DNA of 64,000 nt from the NCBI RefSeq assembly GCF_900114675.1, contig NZ_FOZM01000001.1, positions 496,001 to 560,000 on the forward strand. The letters run 5' to 3'. The translations under genes were made by a program, and so were the position numbers. Every line of letters starts with the position of its first letter. The stretch's first letter is position 1. Shown here one piece after another: positions 56,279-64,000 of this stretch. Below the pieces are notes generated by a model. It ran no database searches and was not told the origin of the DNA. It saw nothing but the letters and a program-made list of their open reading frames with translations. Source of the stretch: Yoonia litorea. Lineage in GTDB: Bacteria > Pseudomonadota > Alphaproteobacteria > Rhodobacterales > Rhodobacteraceae.

Positions 56279-56674
56279 ATGCGGACAATACCGTTTCTTT
56301 TGTCGATGATGCTGGCAGTGCCTGCGGTGGCGCAGGACACCCAGCAGGGCGAGGCGCTTTTCGGGTTTTACTGCGCGACCTGTCATGGTCGCAGTGCCGA
56401 AGGGAACGGGCCGATGTCGCCATCGCTTGTGGTGGCGCCTGCGGACCTGACGCGGCTTGCGGCCAGAAACGATGGCATCTTCCCGACGACCCGTGTGATC
56501 ATGCGGATCGATGGCCGCGATCCTCTGGTCAGCCACGGCAGCATGATGCCGGTCTATGGCGACTTTTTTGAAGGAAATGAAGCTGTTACGAAGTCAGAGA
56601 CAGGCCAGCCCGTGTTGACCTCGCAACCTATTGTCGACCTACTGGCCTATCTGGAGACCCTCCAGCAGGAGTGA
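56279..56674 (+). CDS. Small c-type cytochrome, periplasmic
   Basis: 131 residues. Signal peptide M-R-T-I-P-F-L-L-S-M-M-L-A-V-P-A-V-A, haem motif C-A-T-C-H near 32, candidate Met ligands in G-S-M-M-P-V-Y near 90. Paralogue of the 55091 protein. TGGAGG precedes the ATG. Its last 36 bases overlap the DUF1194 gene on the other strand. Confidence 0.88.
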   Translation: MRTIPFLLSMMLAVPAVAQDTQQGEALFGFYCATCHGRSAEGNGPMSPSLVVAPADLTRLAARNDGIFPTTRVIMRIDGRDPLVSHGSMMPVYGDFFEGNEAVTKSETGQPVLTSQPIVDLLAYLETLQQE

Positions 56675-57361
56675 GGCGTAATCCGTCTGCGGCACGGTGC
56701 CCGCAATCTCAAGGATCAACTTGCGGCGCACGGCATCCGTAAACTCTGATCCTTCGCCAGCGGGCATCACAAAGGCCATCGGCCCGCCGATGATATTGTC
56801 CTGATAAAGCTGCGGCAGGTCCATCGCCGCGGCGCGCCCGTCGCGTAGGATCGGCAGGGCGTTGATCGTGATATTATTAGCCACCACCTGATCGCGGGCG
56901 ACGGTGATGGGAGGCCCGTAGCTGTTGCCAAGTGTGTCGCCGGAAAAGTCGATCACGCGGCGGAAGCCTCTGATATTGTTGGCTTCTATTGCCTCCATCC
57001 CGAAGAGAAGGGCGCTGCCAATCGCATTACGCCCGAAGGCCTGACGGGGCGGACCGATGAGCGCTTGGGCAAACCGCGTGGCGCTTTCCATATCGGCGAT
57101 GACGGTCCACGGGACGACCGTGGCCTGATTCTGCGCCCATTCGACGTAAGTCACCGCGATGGAGCCATAGAGCGTGTTTTCTATAGCCGCGACCACTGCC
57201 GGATCGGTGATGGCGATGGCGTAGGACTGGCGCTGGAACAAGAGTTCGTCCTGATCGATGGAGCCTGAGGCATCGGCCAGCAGGACGAGTTCGAGGTCGG
57301 TCTCGATCTCTTGCGCGAGGGCCGGTGTGGCGAGGGTGAGGGCAAGGATGAGGTGGCGCAT
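56639..57361 (-). CDS. DUF1194 secreted VWA-like protein
   Basis: 240 residues with a signal peptide (L-A-T-P-A-L-A). The L-L-A-D-A-S-G-S-I-D motif is a MIDAS-type D-x-S-G-S of the von Willebrand A fold, followed by D-F-S-G-D-T-L-G-N. The rest fits DUF1194, common in Rhodobacteraceae and of unknown function, likely metal-dependent protein binding in the periplasm. Overlaps the cytochrome tail-to-tail by 36 bases; a set of 11-bp repeats begins 50 bases upstream of its start. Confidence 0.8.
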   Translation of the reverse strand: MRHLILALTLATPALAQEIETDLELVLLADASGSIDQDELLFQRQSYAIAITDPAVVAAIENTLYGSIAVTYVEWAQNQATVVPWTVIADMESATRFAQALIGPPRQAFGRNAIGSALLFGMEAIEANNIRGFRRVIDFSGDTLGNSYGPPITVARDQVVANNITINALPILRDGRAAAMDLPQLYQDNIIGGPMAFVMPAGEGSEFTDAVRRKLILEIAGTVPQTDYASLLLEGLQIGQ

Positions 57362-57410
57362 GGCGATCAGTTAGCACGAAAATGCGTCCCGAAAAGGCGC
57401 TGTGATTTGC

Positions 57411-57465
57411 GTACACCGGCTGTGCACAGGCTGTACACCGACTGTACACAGGCTGTGCATACAGA
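57411..57465. repeat. 11-bp tandem repeats upstream of DUF1194
   Basis: Units GTACACCGGCT, GTGCACAGGCT, GTACACCGACT, GTACACAGGCT and a degenerate GTGCATACAGA (57411-57465). The period equals about one helical turn. It lies 50-104 bases before the DUF1194 start. No iteron-type replication genes are nearby. Confidence 0.85.
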
Positions 57466-57495
57466 CTGTCTTGCGGCACTTGCGGATGGGTGAGA

Positions 57496-57530
57496 TGCCT
57501 CCGGCGGGAGTATTTTTTGGCAAAATGATG
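57496..57530 (+). repeat. Dispersed intergenic repeat copy
   Basis: ATGCCTCCGGCGGGAG, then TATTTTTTGGCAAAATGATG. A small CTCC-GGCG-GGAG stem plus T-run gives a terminator-like look. Matches 26595-26629 and 51562-51595. Confidence 0.85.
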
Positions 57531-57547
57531 TGTTTGGGTCGGTAAGC

Positions 57548-57665
57548 GGCGTCCCGGAAACGATCCGGGGGACCGTTTCAGCCGCGCACGGGCGGAGTCT
57601 CGGGGAGGCGTCCCGGAAACGATCCGGGGGATCGCTTCAGCCGCGAACGGGCGGAGCCGCGGGGA
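57548..57665. repeat. 59-bp tandem duplication
   Basis: Two head-to-tail copies (57548-57606 and 57607-57665) that differ at about 5 of 59 positions. Each starts GGCGTCCCGGAAACGATCCG and ends CGGGGA. No coding potential. Confidence 0.85.
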
Positions 57666-57676
57666 GGTGGCGGCAT

Positions 57677-57744
57677 GTCGGGGTGAACCCCGACCTACGG
57701 GAAATGACCCGGCCTATGTGCCGTAGGCCGGGGTTCACCCCGGC
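57677..57744. repeat. Long imperfect palindrome (REP-like)
   Basis: Arm 1 57677-57700 (core GGGGTGAACCCCGACCTACG) and arm 2 57721-57744 pair at 22 of 24 positions across a 20-base loop. Each arm holds a smaller inner palindrome GGGGT-GA-ACCCC. After it, 57745-57935 contains only a short CGTCAC/GTGACG inverted repeat and no gene. Confidence 0.8.
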
Positions 57745-57935
57745 GACCTGGGAGAGGTGACAATGATCATCCGTTTCGCCCGGCTTCGTCACGGAGGGCG
57801 CTTCTGTGACGTGTCAATCGGTGGTGAGGACTAGGCGTTGGGCGGTGATTTGGCGTTGAGAGAGTGTAAACGACCCACTAGGTCGAGCGCTTCCCCTTTG
57901 GCTGAGGACATGTGAGCATCAAAACTCGTTACATG

Positions 57936-58871
57936 CTAATTCCACATGGAGGTAAGGCGGTCGCCGGTTTGGTAGAATTGTCTGACGAGTTTTACGTAGT
58001 CTTTAAAGTCAGGATTTTGCTGTGTTATTCGGTTGACTGTACCCCAATCAATTTCTGCCCGTTCCCGTGCCGGGATAAGTATCTCGCTGGAGGATTTGTC
58101 CTGAGGATCAAACTTGATTACGCCGATACCATGGAGGCCTGACAATAGCCTCAGCTCTCCAAGTGTTTCACTCCCCTGAAACTCAACGGCGACAAGATAG
58201 CCAAAGTTGGCCCATGAAGAATTGCTCACAGCTTGAAAAAAGGACTCTCGCAAGTTTGTTCCGTTGACCTTCAGCTTCAGTTCAAAAGACCAAAGCTTTG
58301 TCTTCTTGTCAGAATAGGCTTTTGCGGCTTCAATTACTTCGTGATCCCAAAACTCGCTGAGGTCTTCCATCCCGACGATATCCGGGAACAGCCAACGATT
58401 GCCTTGAACGCCTCTATTATTTGATGATCTCCGCTCGTCAATTCGTTTGCTAACAATCTTTAGTTCGTCTTTGAGGTAGTCTTTGAAGACGGGATAAAGG
58501 TCATGTTCCGAAAGATATTGCGTCGGCGCGTCGACGCTGTCGCCTGGTGGCAAAAGGGTAATTCCAATAAGTTCGTCTTCCTCTGTCTTGTCAGAGTAAA
58601 AGAAGCGTCTGGGCCTACCTTCAGTTGTCCTAATGCCGTGCCGTTGTTCCAAACTTGTTCGCTGGGCACCAATCTCAGAAATGATTTGTTGGAGCATCGC
58701 TTCATAGGTGTCCAAGGGCAGTTTGCGTGCATTGCTATTGAGCCTCTTTTGCTCGACCGCCTCTGGGTAAGTTTCCATGATCCAGATCGCGATTTCTCTG
58801 GCGGTAAATCGAGCTTCGGGGTTTAGCTTCAGAAACTTTGGAACGAATTTTGTGATGCTAAATTTGGTCAT
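57936..58871 (-). CDS. HrgA-family protein: winged helix plus PD-(D/E)XK nuclease-like domain
   Basis: 311 residues. Residues about 20-92 look like a HARE-type winged helix (A-R-E-I-A-I-W-I-M...R-R-F-F-Y). Residues about 120-255 carry P163-D164, E197-L-K199 and a later Q213 (F-F-Q-A-V), the PD-(D/E)XK order. Overall it fits COG2958/HrgA, first seen in Helicobacter replacing a restriction gene. The DNA is AT-richer than its neighbours, with A/T-ending codons. Starts 28 bases after parE on the same strand, with no methylase or toxin partner nearby. Nuclease activity is inference. Confidence 0.7.
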   Translation of the reverse strand: MTKFSITKFVPKFLKLNPEARFTAREIAIWIMETYPEAVEQKRLNSNARKLPLDTYEAMLQQIISEIGAQRTSLEQRHGIRTTEGRPRRFFYSDKTEEDELIGITLLPPGDSVDAPTQYLSEHDLYPVFKDYLKDELKIVSKRIDERRSSNNRGVQGNRWLFPDIVGMEDLSEFWDHEVIEAAKAYSDKKTKLWSFELKLKVNGTNLRESFFQAVSNSSWANFGYLVAVEFQGSETLGELRLLSGLHGIGVIKFDPQDKSSSEILIPARERAEIDWGTVNRITQQNPDFKDYVKLVRQFYQTGDRLTSMWN

Positions 58872-58898
58872 CGCATTCTGCTTTCAAAATTCGCCCCC

Positions 58899-60857
58899 TC
58901 AAACATCCAACTCCTCCACGAACCGCGCGTTCTCCTGAATATACTGGAACCGCAGTTCGGGCTTTTTGCCCATCAGACGCTCGACCAGATCGGCGGTGTC
59001 TCCGGGCTCGTCGTCATGCACGGTCACGCGGATGAGTTTCCGCGTCTTGGGGTCCATCGTGGTTTCTTTGAGGTCTTTGGCGTCCATCTCACCCAGGCCT
59101 TTGAAGCGTTGCACGTCGATCTTGCCTTTGCCGCCCAAGCCTTTGGCGAGCATCGCCTCTTTTTCGGCATCGTCGGCCACGTAGACGCGCCGCGCGCCTT
59201 GCGTCAGCCGGTAGAGCGGCGGGCAGGCGAGGTAGAGGTGGCCGTTGTCAATGAGCGGCCGCATCTGCGTGAAGAAGAAGGTCATCAGGAGTGATGCGAT
59301 ATGTGCGCCGTCCACATCGGCGTCTGTCATGATGATGATCTTGTCATAGCGCAGATCGTCGATGTTGAACTTGGTGCCCATGCCGACGCCGAGCGCTTCG
59401 CAAAGGTCGTTGATCTCGGCATTCGAAGTAAGTTTGTTGCTGGCCGCGCCAAGCACGTTCAGGATCTTGCCCTTGAGCGGCAGGAGCGCCTGATAGGTCC
59501 GGTCCCGTGCGCCTTTGCCAGAGCCACCAGCCGAGTCGCCCTCGACGATGAAAAGCTCGGTCCCTGCGCGGTCTTTGCTGGTGCAGTCGGTCAGCTTGCC
59601 GGGCAGGCGGAGTTTCTTGGTGGCGGATTTGCGGGCGGTTTCTTTTTCTTGGCGGCGCCGCATCCGCTCCTCGGCCCGCAGGACGAGAAAGTCGAGGATC
59701 GCGCCTGCGGATTTCGTGTCTGCCGCGAGCCAGTTGTCGAAATGGTCGCGCACCGCGCCTTCGGTCATTTTGGCGGCAGCCTCCGTCGAGAGGCGGTCCT
59801 TGGTCTGGCCCACGAAAGCCGGATCGCGGATGAAGCAGGACACCAGCGCGCACCCGCCCGAGATCAGGTCGTCGCGGGTGATCTGGCTGGCCTTCTTGTT
59901 GCCTGCGAGCTCGCCATAGGCCTTGATGCCTTTCAGGATCGCGGACCAGAAACCGGTGACGTGGGTGCCGCCTTCGGGGGTTGGCACGGTGTTACAGTAG
60001 GACTGGATGAAGCCGTCGCGGGCCGGGGTCCAGTTGATGGCCCATTCGACCTTGCCGGGTTCGCCGAATTTTTCCTGAAAATCGACGGTGCCTGCAAAGG
60101 GTTTATCGGCGTAGGTGCTGGCGGTGCCGAGCGTTTCTTTCAGGTAATCCGAGAGGCCGCCAGGGAAGTGGAATGTGGCCTCAAGCGGGGTTTCCTTGTC
60201 GTCGATCTCGGACTTCCAGCGGATCTCGACGCCCGAAAAGAGATAGGCCTTGGAGCGGATCGATTTGAAGAGCCGCGCAGGTTTGAACCGGTGACTGCCG
60301 AAGATCTCGGGGTCCGCGTGGAAGGTGACGGTGGTGCCGCGCCGGTTGGGGGCGCTGCCTACCTTTTCAACAGGCCCCAAAGGTACGCCGCGCGAGAACC
60401 GCTGTTCGAAGATTTCCTTGTTGCGCGCGACTTGCACGACCATGCTGTCGGAAAGCGCGTTGACCACCGATGCGCCCACCCCGTGCAAACCGCCTGAGGT
60501 CTGATAGGCCTTGCCACTGAATTTGCCCCCTGCGTGAAGGGTGCAGAGGATCACTTCAAGCGCGGATTTATCGGGGAACTTGGGGTGCGGATCGACAGGG
60601 ATGCCGCGTCCGTTGTCGCGGATGGTGATGGAATAATCGGCGTGCAGTTCAACTTCGATCCGGTTGGCGAACCCTGCGACGGCCTCGTCCATGGAGTTGT
60701 CAAGCACCTCGGCCACCATGTGATGCAACGCGCGTTCGTCCGTGCCGCCGATATACATGCCGGGGCGTTTACGGACGGGTTCCAGCCCTTCGAGGACTTC
60801 GATGCTGGAGGCATCATAATCGCTAGAGGTCGCCCCTGAGAGAAGGTCGTTGGCCAT
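58899..60857 (-). CDS. parE: DNA topoisomerase IV subunit B
   Basis: 652 residues. GHKL ATPase N-terminus (R-P-G-M-Y-I-G-G-T-D near 32, D-N-G-R-G-I-P, G-G-L-H-G-V-G-A-S-V-V-N), transducer, and TOPRIM with V-E-G-D-S-A-G-G-S and D-A-D-V-D-G. G-M-Y-I-G-G-T-D and the lack of a long GyrB insert point to ParE. Works with ParC in decatenation. The ATG at 60857 is followed by M-A-N-D-L-L-S-G. Confidence 0.94.
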   Translation of the reverse strand: MANDLLSGATSSDYDASSIEVLEGLEPVRKRPGMYIGGTDERALHHMVAEVLDNSMDEAVAGFANRIEVELHADYSITIRDNGRGIPVDPHPKFPDKSALEVILCTLHAGGKFSGKAYQTSGGLHGVGASVVNALSDSMVVQVARNKEIFEQRFSRGVPLGPVEKVGSAPNRRGTTVTFHADPEIFGSHRFKPARLFKSIRSKAYLFSGVEIRWKSEIDDKETPLEATFHFPGGLSDYLKETLGTASTYADKPFAGTVDFQEKFGEPGKVEWAINWTPARDGFIQSYCNTVPTPEGGTHVTGFWSAILKGIKAYGELAGNKKASQITRDDLISGGCALVSCFIRDPAFVGQTKDRLSTEAAAKMTEGAVRDHFDNWLAADTKSAGAILDFLVLRAEERMRRRQEKETARKSATKKLRLPGKLTDCTSKDRAGTELFIVEGDSAGGSGKGARDRTYQALLPLKGKILNVLGAASNKLTSNAEINDLCEALGVGMGTKFNIDDLRYDKIIIMTDADVDGAHIASLLMTFFFTQMRPLIDNGHLYLACPPLYRLTQGARRVYVADDAEKEAMLAKGLGGKGKIDVQRFKGLGEMDAKDLKETTMDPKTRKLIRVTVHDDEPGDTADLVERLMGKKPELRFQYIQENARFVEELDV

Positions 60858-60983
60858 GATTACCGCTCTTGTTCTTTTGATTTGCGGTCATAATGGCAGG
60901 GGCGCGGGCAGGGGGCAATCGGGGAATGCTTGCGGGCGGGGCGATGCAAGCTAGTCTGTGCAGCAAATAAGGGAGGGTAACTG

Positions 60984-61862
60984 ATGCGCATTTTCTTCAC
61001 AGGTGGCAGCGGTAAGGCTGGCAAACATGCAATTCAACATCTGCAGGCTCAAGGTCATCAGGTGACGAATGCCGATCTGGTACCATCAGGGCTCGATATT
61101 CCGGAACTGCTGGTTGACCTGACCGATGCAGGGCAGGTGATCGGGGCCATGTCACAGCTTTCCGATTGGCCCGACCTGGATACAGGTGTGCCAAAGTATG
61201 ATGCGGTCGTGCATTTCGCGGCAGTGGCGCGCATCCTGATCGGGACCGACGGTGAGTGCTTTCGCCAGAACACAATCTCGACCTACAACGTGATGGAAGC
61301 GGCTGTGAAACTGGGTATTCCCAAGGTCATCTTTGCATCATCGGAAACCACCTACGGCATTTGCTTTGCCCATGGCGAAGTCAAACCGCAGTATGTGCCG
61401 ATCGACGAAGATCACCCGACGATCCCGGAGGACAGCTATGCCATGTCGAAGGTCTGCAATGAAGCAACCGCGCGGTCATTTCAGGCGCGCACCGGCATGG
61501 ATATCTATGGATTGCGGATCAACAACGTTTTCGAACCTGGGGACTATCCTGCGCTGTTTCCTGATTTTCTGGCCGATCCCGCCAGCCGCCGTCGCAACTT
61601 TTTTGCCTATATCGATGCGCGCGATCTGGGGCATATGGTCGATTGCTGCCTCAAGACTGACGGGTTGGGATATGAGGTCTTCAATGTCTCCAACGACGAT
61701 ATGTCTGTCGATATTTCCAGCGATGAGGTCATTGCGCGGTTCTATGAGGGTGTCGAGGTGCGGCGCGACATGAAACCTGATGAGACGTTTTATGCCAATG
61801 ACAAGGCCAAACGCCTTGTCGGGTTCCGGCCCAAGCACAGTTGGCGCGACGCAATGGGCTAG
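60984..61862 (+). CDS. NAD(P)-dependent epimerase/dehydratase, extended SDR
   Basis: 292 residues. N-terminal G-G-S-G-K-A-G (Rossmann G-x-x-G-x-x-G), substrate/catalytic S in S-S-E-T-T-Y-G and Y-A-M-S-K. Sugar-nucleotide or uronate-type substrates are typical; unspecified here. GGGAGGG precedes the ATG. The 126-base gap to parE contains a GCTTGC/GCAAGC hairpin but no gene. Confidence 0.85.
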   Translation: MRIFFTGGSGKAGKHAIQHLQAQGHQVTNADLVPSGLDIPELLVDLTDAGQVIGAMSQLSDWPDLDTGVPKYDAVVHFAAVARILIGTDGECFRQNTISTYNVMEAAVKLGIPKVIFASSETTYGICFAHGEVKPQYVPIDEDHPTIPEDSYAMSKVCNEATARSFQARTGMDIYGLRINNVFEPGDYPALFPDFLADPASRRRNFFAYIDARDLGHMVDCCLKTDGLGYEVFNVSNDDMSVDISSDEVIARFYEGVEVRRDMKPDETFYANDKAKRLVGFRPKHSWRDAMG

Positions 61863-61992
61863 CCTGCGAGACTTGCCTGAAATTCACGCGGGGGATGGGC
61901 CCATCGCATTTGTGACCTTGGGAAAGGGAGCACTGGCCATGGTGGGCAGTGTCGGGGCTTGATCCACGCCTTTGCGATCTATCTGTCCTGAC

Positions 61993-62550
61993 GTGACTGA
62001 CGTAATGCACTCCGACCTCTTTCCCCGATACCTCGGCGATGAGTTTCGCGCCTTGCCGGATGCCGTGCAGGCCGGTCATCGCGTGGGCGATGGCTTGTTG
62101 CTTGAAGGGGAAGGCAAGGTCACGCGTGGTTCCTCCCTTTGGGCGCGGCTGATTGCTGGCCTTTTCCGGTTTCCGCCCGCAACCGAGCGCACGCCGGTTT
62201 CTGTCAGGATGGTGCCGCGGCACGGTGGTGAGCTGTGGGAGCGGCAATTTGGAAAGCAGGTTTTCCGGTCCTACCTCAAAGTGGTCGATGGCCGGATGAC
62301 CGAACGGTTCGGGCCGCTGACATTTACCCTTGGTCTGCATGTGGCAGAAGAACGATTGCATTTTCCTGTGCGCAGCGGTCGCAGCGGTCCGGTGCCTTTG
62401 CCGCGTTGGCTGCTGCCGATCAGCAACGCATCCGAATATCAAAAGGACGGGAAGTTTCATTTCGATGTGGCTTTGCACGCCCCGATCACCGGTGCGCTGA
62501 TGGTCCATTACCAAGGGTGGCTTGAGCCGCGCTCAGGCTTCGGCAATTGA
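61993..62550 (+). CDS. DUF4166 domain protein
   Basis: About 185 residues. L-F-P-R-Y-L-G-D-E-F-R-A-L-P-D-A-V-Q-A-G-H and R-G-G/S-S-L...F-R-F-P-P-A match DUF4166 (function unknown). Start uncertain: GTG 61993, ATG 62005 or TTG 61972. It overlaps the DUF2461 gene tail-to-tail by 18 bases. The preceding 130 bases show nothing. Confidence 0.72.
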   Translation: MTDVMHSDLFPRYLGDEFRALPDAVQAGHRVGDGLLLEGEGKVTRGSSLWARLIAGLFRFPPATERTPVSVRMVPRHGGELWERQFGKQVFRSYLKVVDGRMTERFGPLTFTLGLHVAEERLHFPVRSGRSGPVPLPRWLLPISNASEYQKDGKFHFDVALHAPITGALMVHYQGWLEPRSGFGN

Positions 62551-63180
62551 GATCAAAAGCGCGTTGAAGGGCCAGAGCGCTGTGAAGTGATCCATCAGGT
62601 CTGGCGCAAGCGTCGTGGTGGTGCCGATGTCCTTGCTGGCGACCGCGCTTTTCATCCGCAACAGGTCTGCGGCCTTGTGGTCTTGGGGGTAGGGTGACGG
62701 GACACGTTTGAGGTCGGGTTCGCGCAACGCAAAACCCTGATCCGTGATCCGGTCAATGATGCCTGTGATCCTGTCGGTATCGAGATCAACCATCTGTCGC
62801 CAGTTGGCCAGAACCTGTTTGTCAAACCCCATGATGCCGGCACCGGCCGTGACATAATCGCGCCCGATGCCAAAGAAAAAGACCGGGTCTTGCGGCGCAT
62901 CAGAGATCACTTGCCACATCATGTGCAGATGCGTGTGATAGGGGGTCTTGTCTTTTGAAAAGCGCACGTCGCGGTGCGGTCTGAAAAGCTTTGGCTTGAT
63001 CTCTGTCTGACACAGGTCAGCCAATCGGGGCGACAGATCTGCAAGCAGGGTTTCTGCAGGGGATTTGAGCGCCGCGTCGTAGTGCGCCTTGTTTTCGAGC
63101 CACCAGTCGCGCGTGTTGTTTTGCGCAAGCCTGTCCAGAAACGCGCGGGCATCTGAGATCAATGTGGTCTTGTCTGACAT
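62533..63180 (-). CDS. DUF2461 domain protein (TIGR02453)
   Basis: 215 residues. L-A-Q-N-N-T-R-D-W-W-L-E-N-K-A-H-Y near 17-33 and F-S-K-D-K-T-P-Y near 85 define the family. Function unknown, cytoplasmic. Start 63180 gives the usual length; a longer form of 18 extra codons is less likely. Divergent from DUF1007 by 89 bases. Confidence 0.85.
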   Translation of the reverse strand: MSDKTTLISDARAFLDRLAQNNTRDWWLENKAHYDAALKSPAETLLADLSPRLADLCQTEIKPKLFRPHRDVRFSKDKTPYHTHLHMMWQVISDAPQDPVFFFGIGRDYVTAGAGIMGFDKQVLANWRQMVDLDTDRITGIIDRITDQGFALREPDLKRVPSPYPQDHKAADLLRMKSAVASKDIGTTTTLAPDLMDHFTALWPFNALLISIAEA

Positions 63181-63269
63181 GGCGCACCTCATGCTTGCTT
63201 GTGGCAGGATACAGCGCACGGCTGCTCTGTCCATTGCCCCTGCTGGGCCAGATCACTAGATAGAGCGCC

Positions 63270-63914
63270 ATGCGCAACCTGATTGCTTTTTTGACCTGCC
63301 TCGCTGTTCCCACAATGGGTGGCGCCCATCCGCATGTCTTTGTGAAGGCAGGCGTGAGTGTGGTGTTTGATAGGCAGGGCGATGTCGCGATCCATCTCGA
63401 TTGGGAATATGACGAGTTCTTTTCACTGCTTGTCACCTCTGATCTGGGTCTGGATATGGACGGCGATCTGGTGCTGACTGATGATGAGCAGCGCCGCCTT
63501 GAGGAAGAGATTGCCGCTTGGCCGCCGGATTTTGCAGGCGACCTCGAAGTCATGCAGGCCGGTGAAGTGCTGCCACTCGGCGAGAAGTATGCCCATACGA
63601 TGGTCTACGAAGAGGGCATCTTCATCGAGCGTCATGCCCGCCCTGTCGCGGCTGACCTGTCAGATGCGCCGTTGCGTATCCGCGTCTATGATCCCGCGTT
63701 CTACACCGCCTACGATCTGACCGGACCCGTCACCGTTACGGGACGTGACGATTGCACCGTCGAGATTTTCCGGGCGGATCTGGATGCGGCCTATGCATTG
63801 GCTGAAAGCCTTATGGATGGCGTGAGTTTCGAGGATCAGGGTCCTGACGATTACTTTCCCGAAATCGGGGACGCCTTCGCCGACACAATCGAGGTCACAT
63901 GCGCCGCCCTTTGA
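63270..63914 (+). CDS. DUF1007 periplasmic protein
   Basis: 214 residues with a short signal peptide (M-R-N-L-I-A-F-L-T-C-L-A) and H-P-H-V-F-V-K-A right after it. Family members are usually coupled to NicO/RcnA-type transporters and may bind Ni or Co through the N-terminal His pair. Overlaps the next gene by 16 bases. Confidence 0.86.
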   Translation: MRNLIAFLTCLAVPTMGGAHPHVFVKAGVSVVFDRQGDVAIHLDWEYDEFFSLLVTSDLGLDMDGDLVLTDDEQRRLEEEIAAWPPDFAGDLEVMQAGEVLPLGEKYAHTMVYEEGIFIERHARPVAADLSDAPLRIRVYDPAFYTAYDLTGPVTVTGRDDCTVEIFRADLDAAYALAESLMDGVSFEDQGPDDYFPEIGDAFADTIEVTCAAL

Positions 63915-64000
63915 TCGTTATCCTGGGTTTGGGCGTGGTTGCCGTCTGGCTTTGGGGCTTTGGCGGGGCTGAGCAGATCGCGCGCATGGCGGCGACAGCA
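63899..64000 (+). CDS. Nickel/cobalt transporter (NicO type), N-terminal start
   Basis: Only the first 34 codons are in the window: a basic M-R-R-P-L, then a hydrophobic helix I-V-I-L-G-L-G-V-V-A-V-W-L-W-G-F-G. Identity rests on the DUF1007-NicO gene pair and the 16-base overlap. The metal-binding helix lies beyond the right edge. Confidence 0.55.
   Translation, partial: MRRPLIVILGLGVVAVWLWGFGGAEQIARMAATA

Noticed and set aside
55184-56536. 450-codon minus-strand frame across the cytochromes
   Set aside because: It covers three well-supported plus-strand genes and two FNR promoters; its His/Arg/Gln-rich product resembles nothing.
57411-57665. Repeat block as CRISPR array or plasmid iterons
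   Set aside because: The 11-bp units are contiguous without spacers, the 59-bp unit occurs only twice, and no cas or rep genes are present.
59301-60497. 398-codon frame antisense to parE
   Set aside because: Shadow of GC-rich codon usage; repetitive Gly/Ala/Val composition, and parE is unambiguous.

Overview
The window is ordinary chromosomal DNA of an alphaproteobacterium, most likely a member of the Rhodobacteraceae (Roseobacter group). The evidence is high GC, dense gene packing with ATGA/GTGA start-stop overlaps, a divergent choXWV / betICBA choline cluster, a pccR-pccB-pccA-mcm propionyl-CoA cluster, an AI-2E/hdaA/ppk/ppx block, short type-3 ProRS, and a type A RNase P RNA. No rRNA, tRNA, CRISPR array, prophage or insertion sequence was seen. 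Both ends are cut inside genes (tadA on the left, a NicO-type nickel/cobalt transporter on the right).

Layout. 1-9.7 kb: tadA end, a metallo-beta-lactamase-fold hydrolase, a ceramidase-like membrane protein, gatCA, an excalibur lipoprotein, an amidase, the RNase P RNA gene (rnpB), rpmG, MAPEG and Bax-inhibitor membrane proteins, a DUF1127 protein, a LysR regulator and a quinone oxidoreductase. 9.7-16.2 kb: an XRE regulator, hisN, an 8-oxoguanine-deaminase-type amidohydrolase, a CAP lipoprotein, guanine deaminase, MgtE and 5-formyl-THF cyclo-ligase. 16.2-21.5 kb: YebC, an SLC13/TrkA-C permease, two EamA exporters and a YmdB phosphodiesterase.

21.6-29.7 kb is a complete choline module. ChoXWV imports choline. 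BetC frees choline from choline sulfate, and BetA and BetB oxidise choline to glycine betaine. BetI represses, and its palindromic operator overlaps the -35 box of a good promoter between choX and betI. A rho-independent hairpin sits between choX and choW.

29.8-41.2 kb: a YdcH protein with an FNR-type promoter, a CoxG-like protein, then PccR, a Bcr/CflA exporter, pccB, a small unknown protein, a small lipoprotein, pccA, a membrane protein, a DUF4174 protein and methylmalonyl-CoA mutase. PccR-like TTTGCAAA elements lie in front of both pccB and pccR. 41.2-55 kb: VOC, GNAT, TerB-DnaJ and EEP proteins, ppx-ppk1-hdaA-AI-2E (minus strand), proS, lolCD, an Ldh-type dehydrogenase and a DUF606 transporter.

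55-57.4 kb carries two paralogous small c-type cytochromes. Each has an FNR-type box whose centre is exactly the same distance from an identical TAGGCT hexamer. 57.4-57.9 kb is a gene-free repeat block (11-bp tandem repeats, a dispersed repeat, a 59-bp duplication and a long palindrome). It is followed by an AT-richer, probably acquired HrgA-family gene that reads as a winged helix fused to a PD-(D/E)XK nuclease-like domain, inserted just behind parE. The window ends with an epimerase, DUF4166, DUF2461 and DUF1007 proteins and the start of nicO. I did not find a clear multi-gene novel system. The HrgA-like gene in its repeat-rich setting and the FNR-linked cytochrome pair are the most interesting loci.
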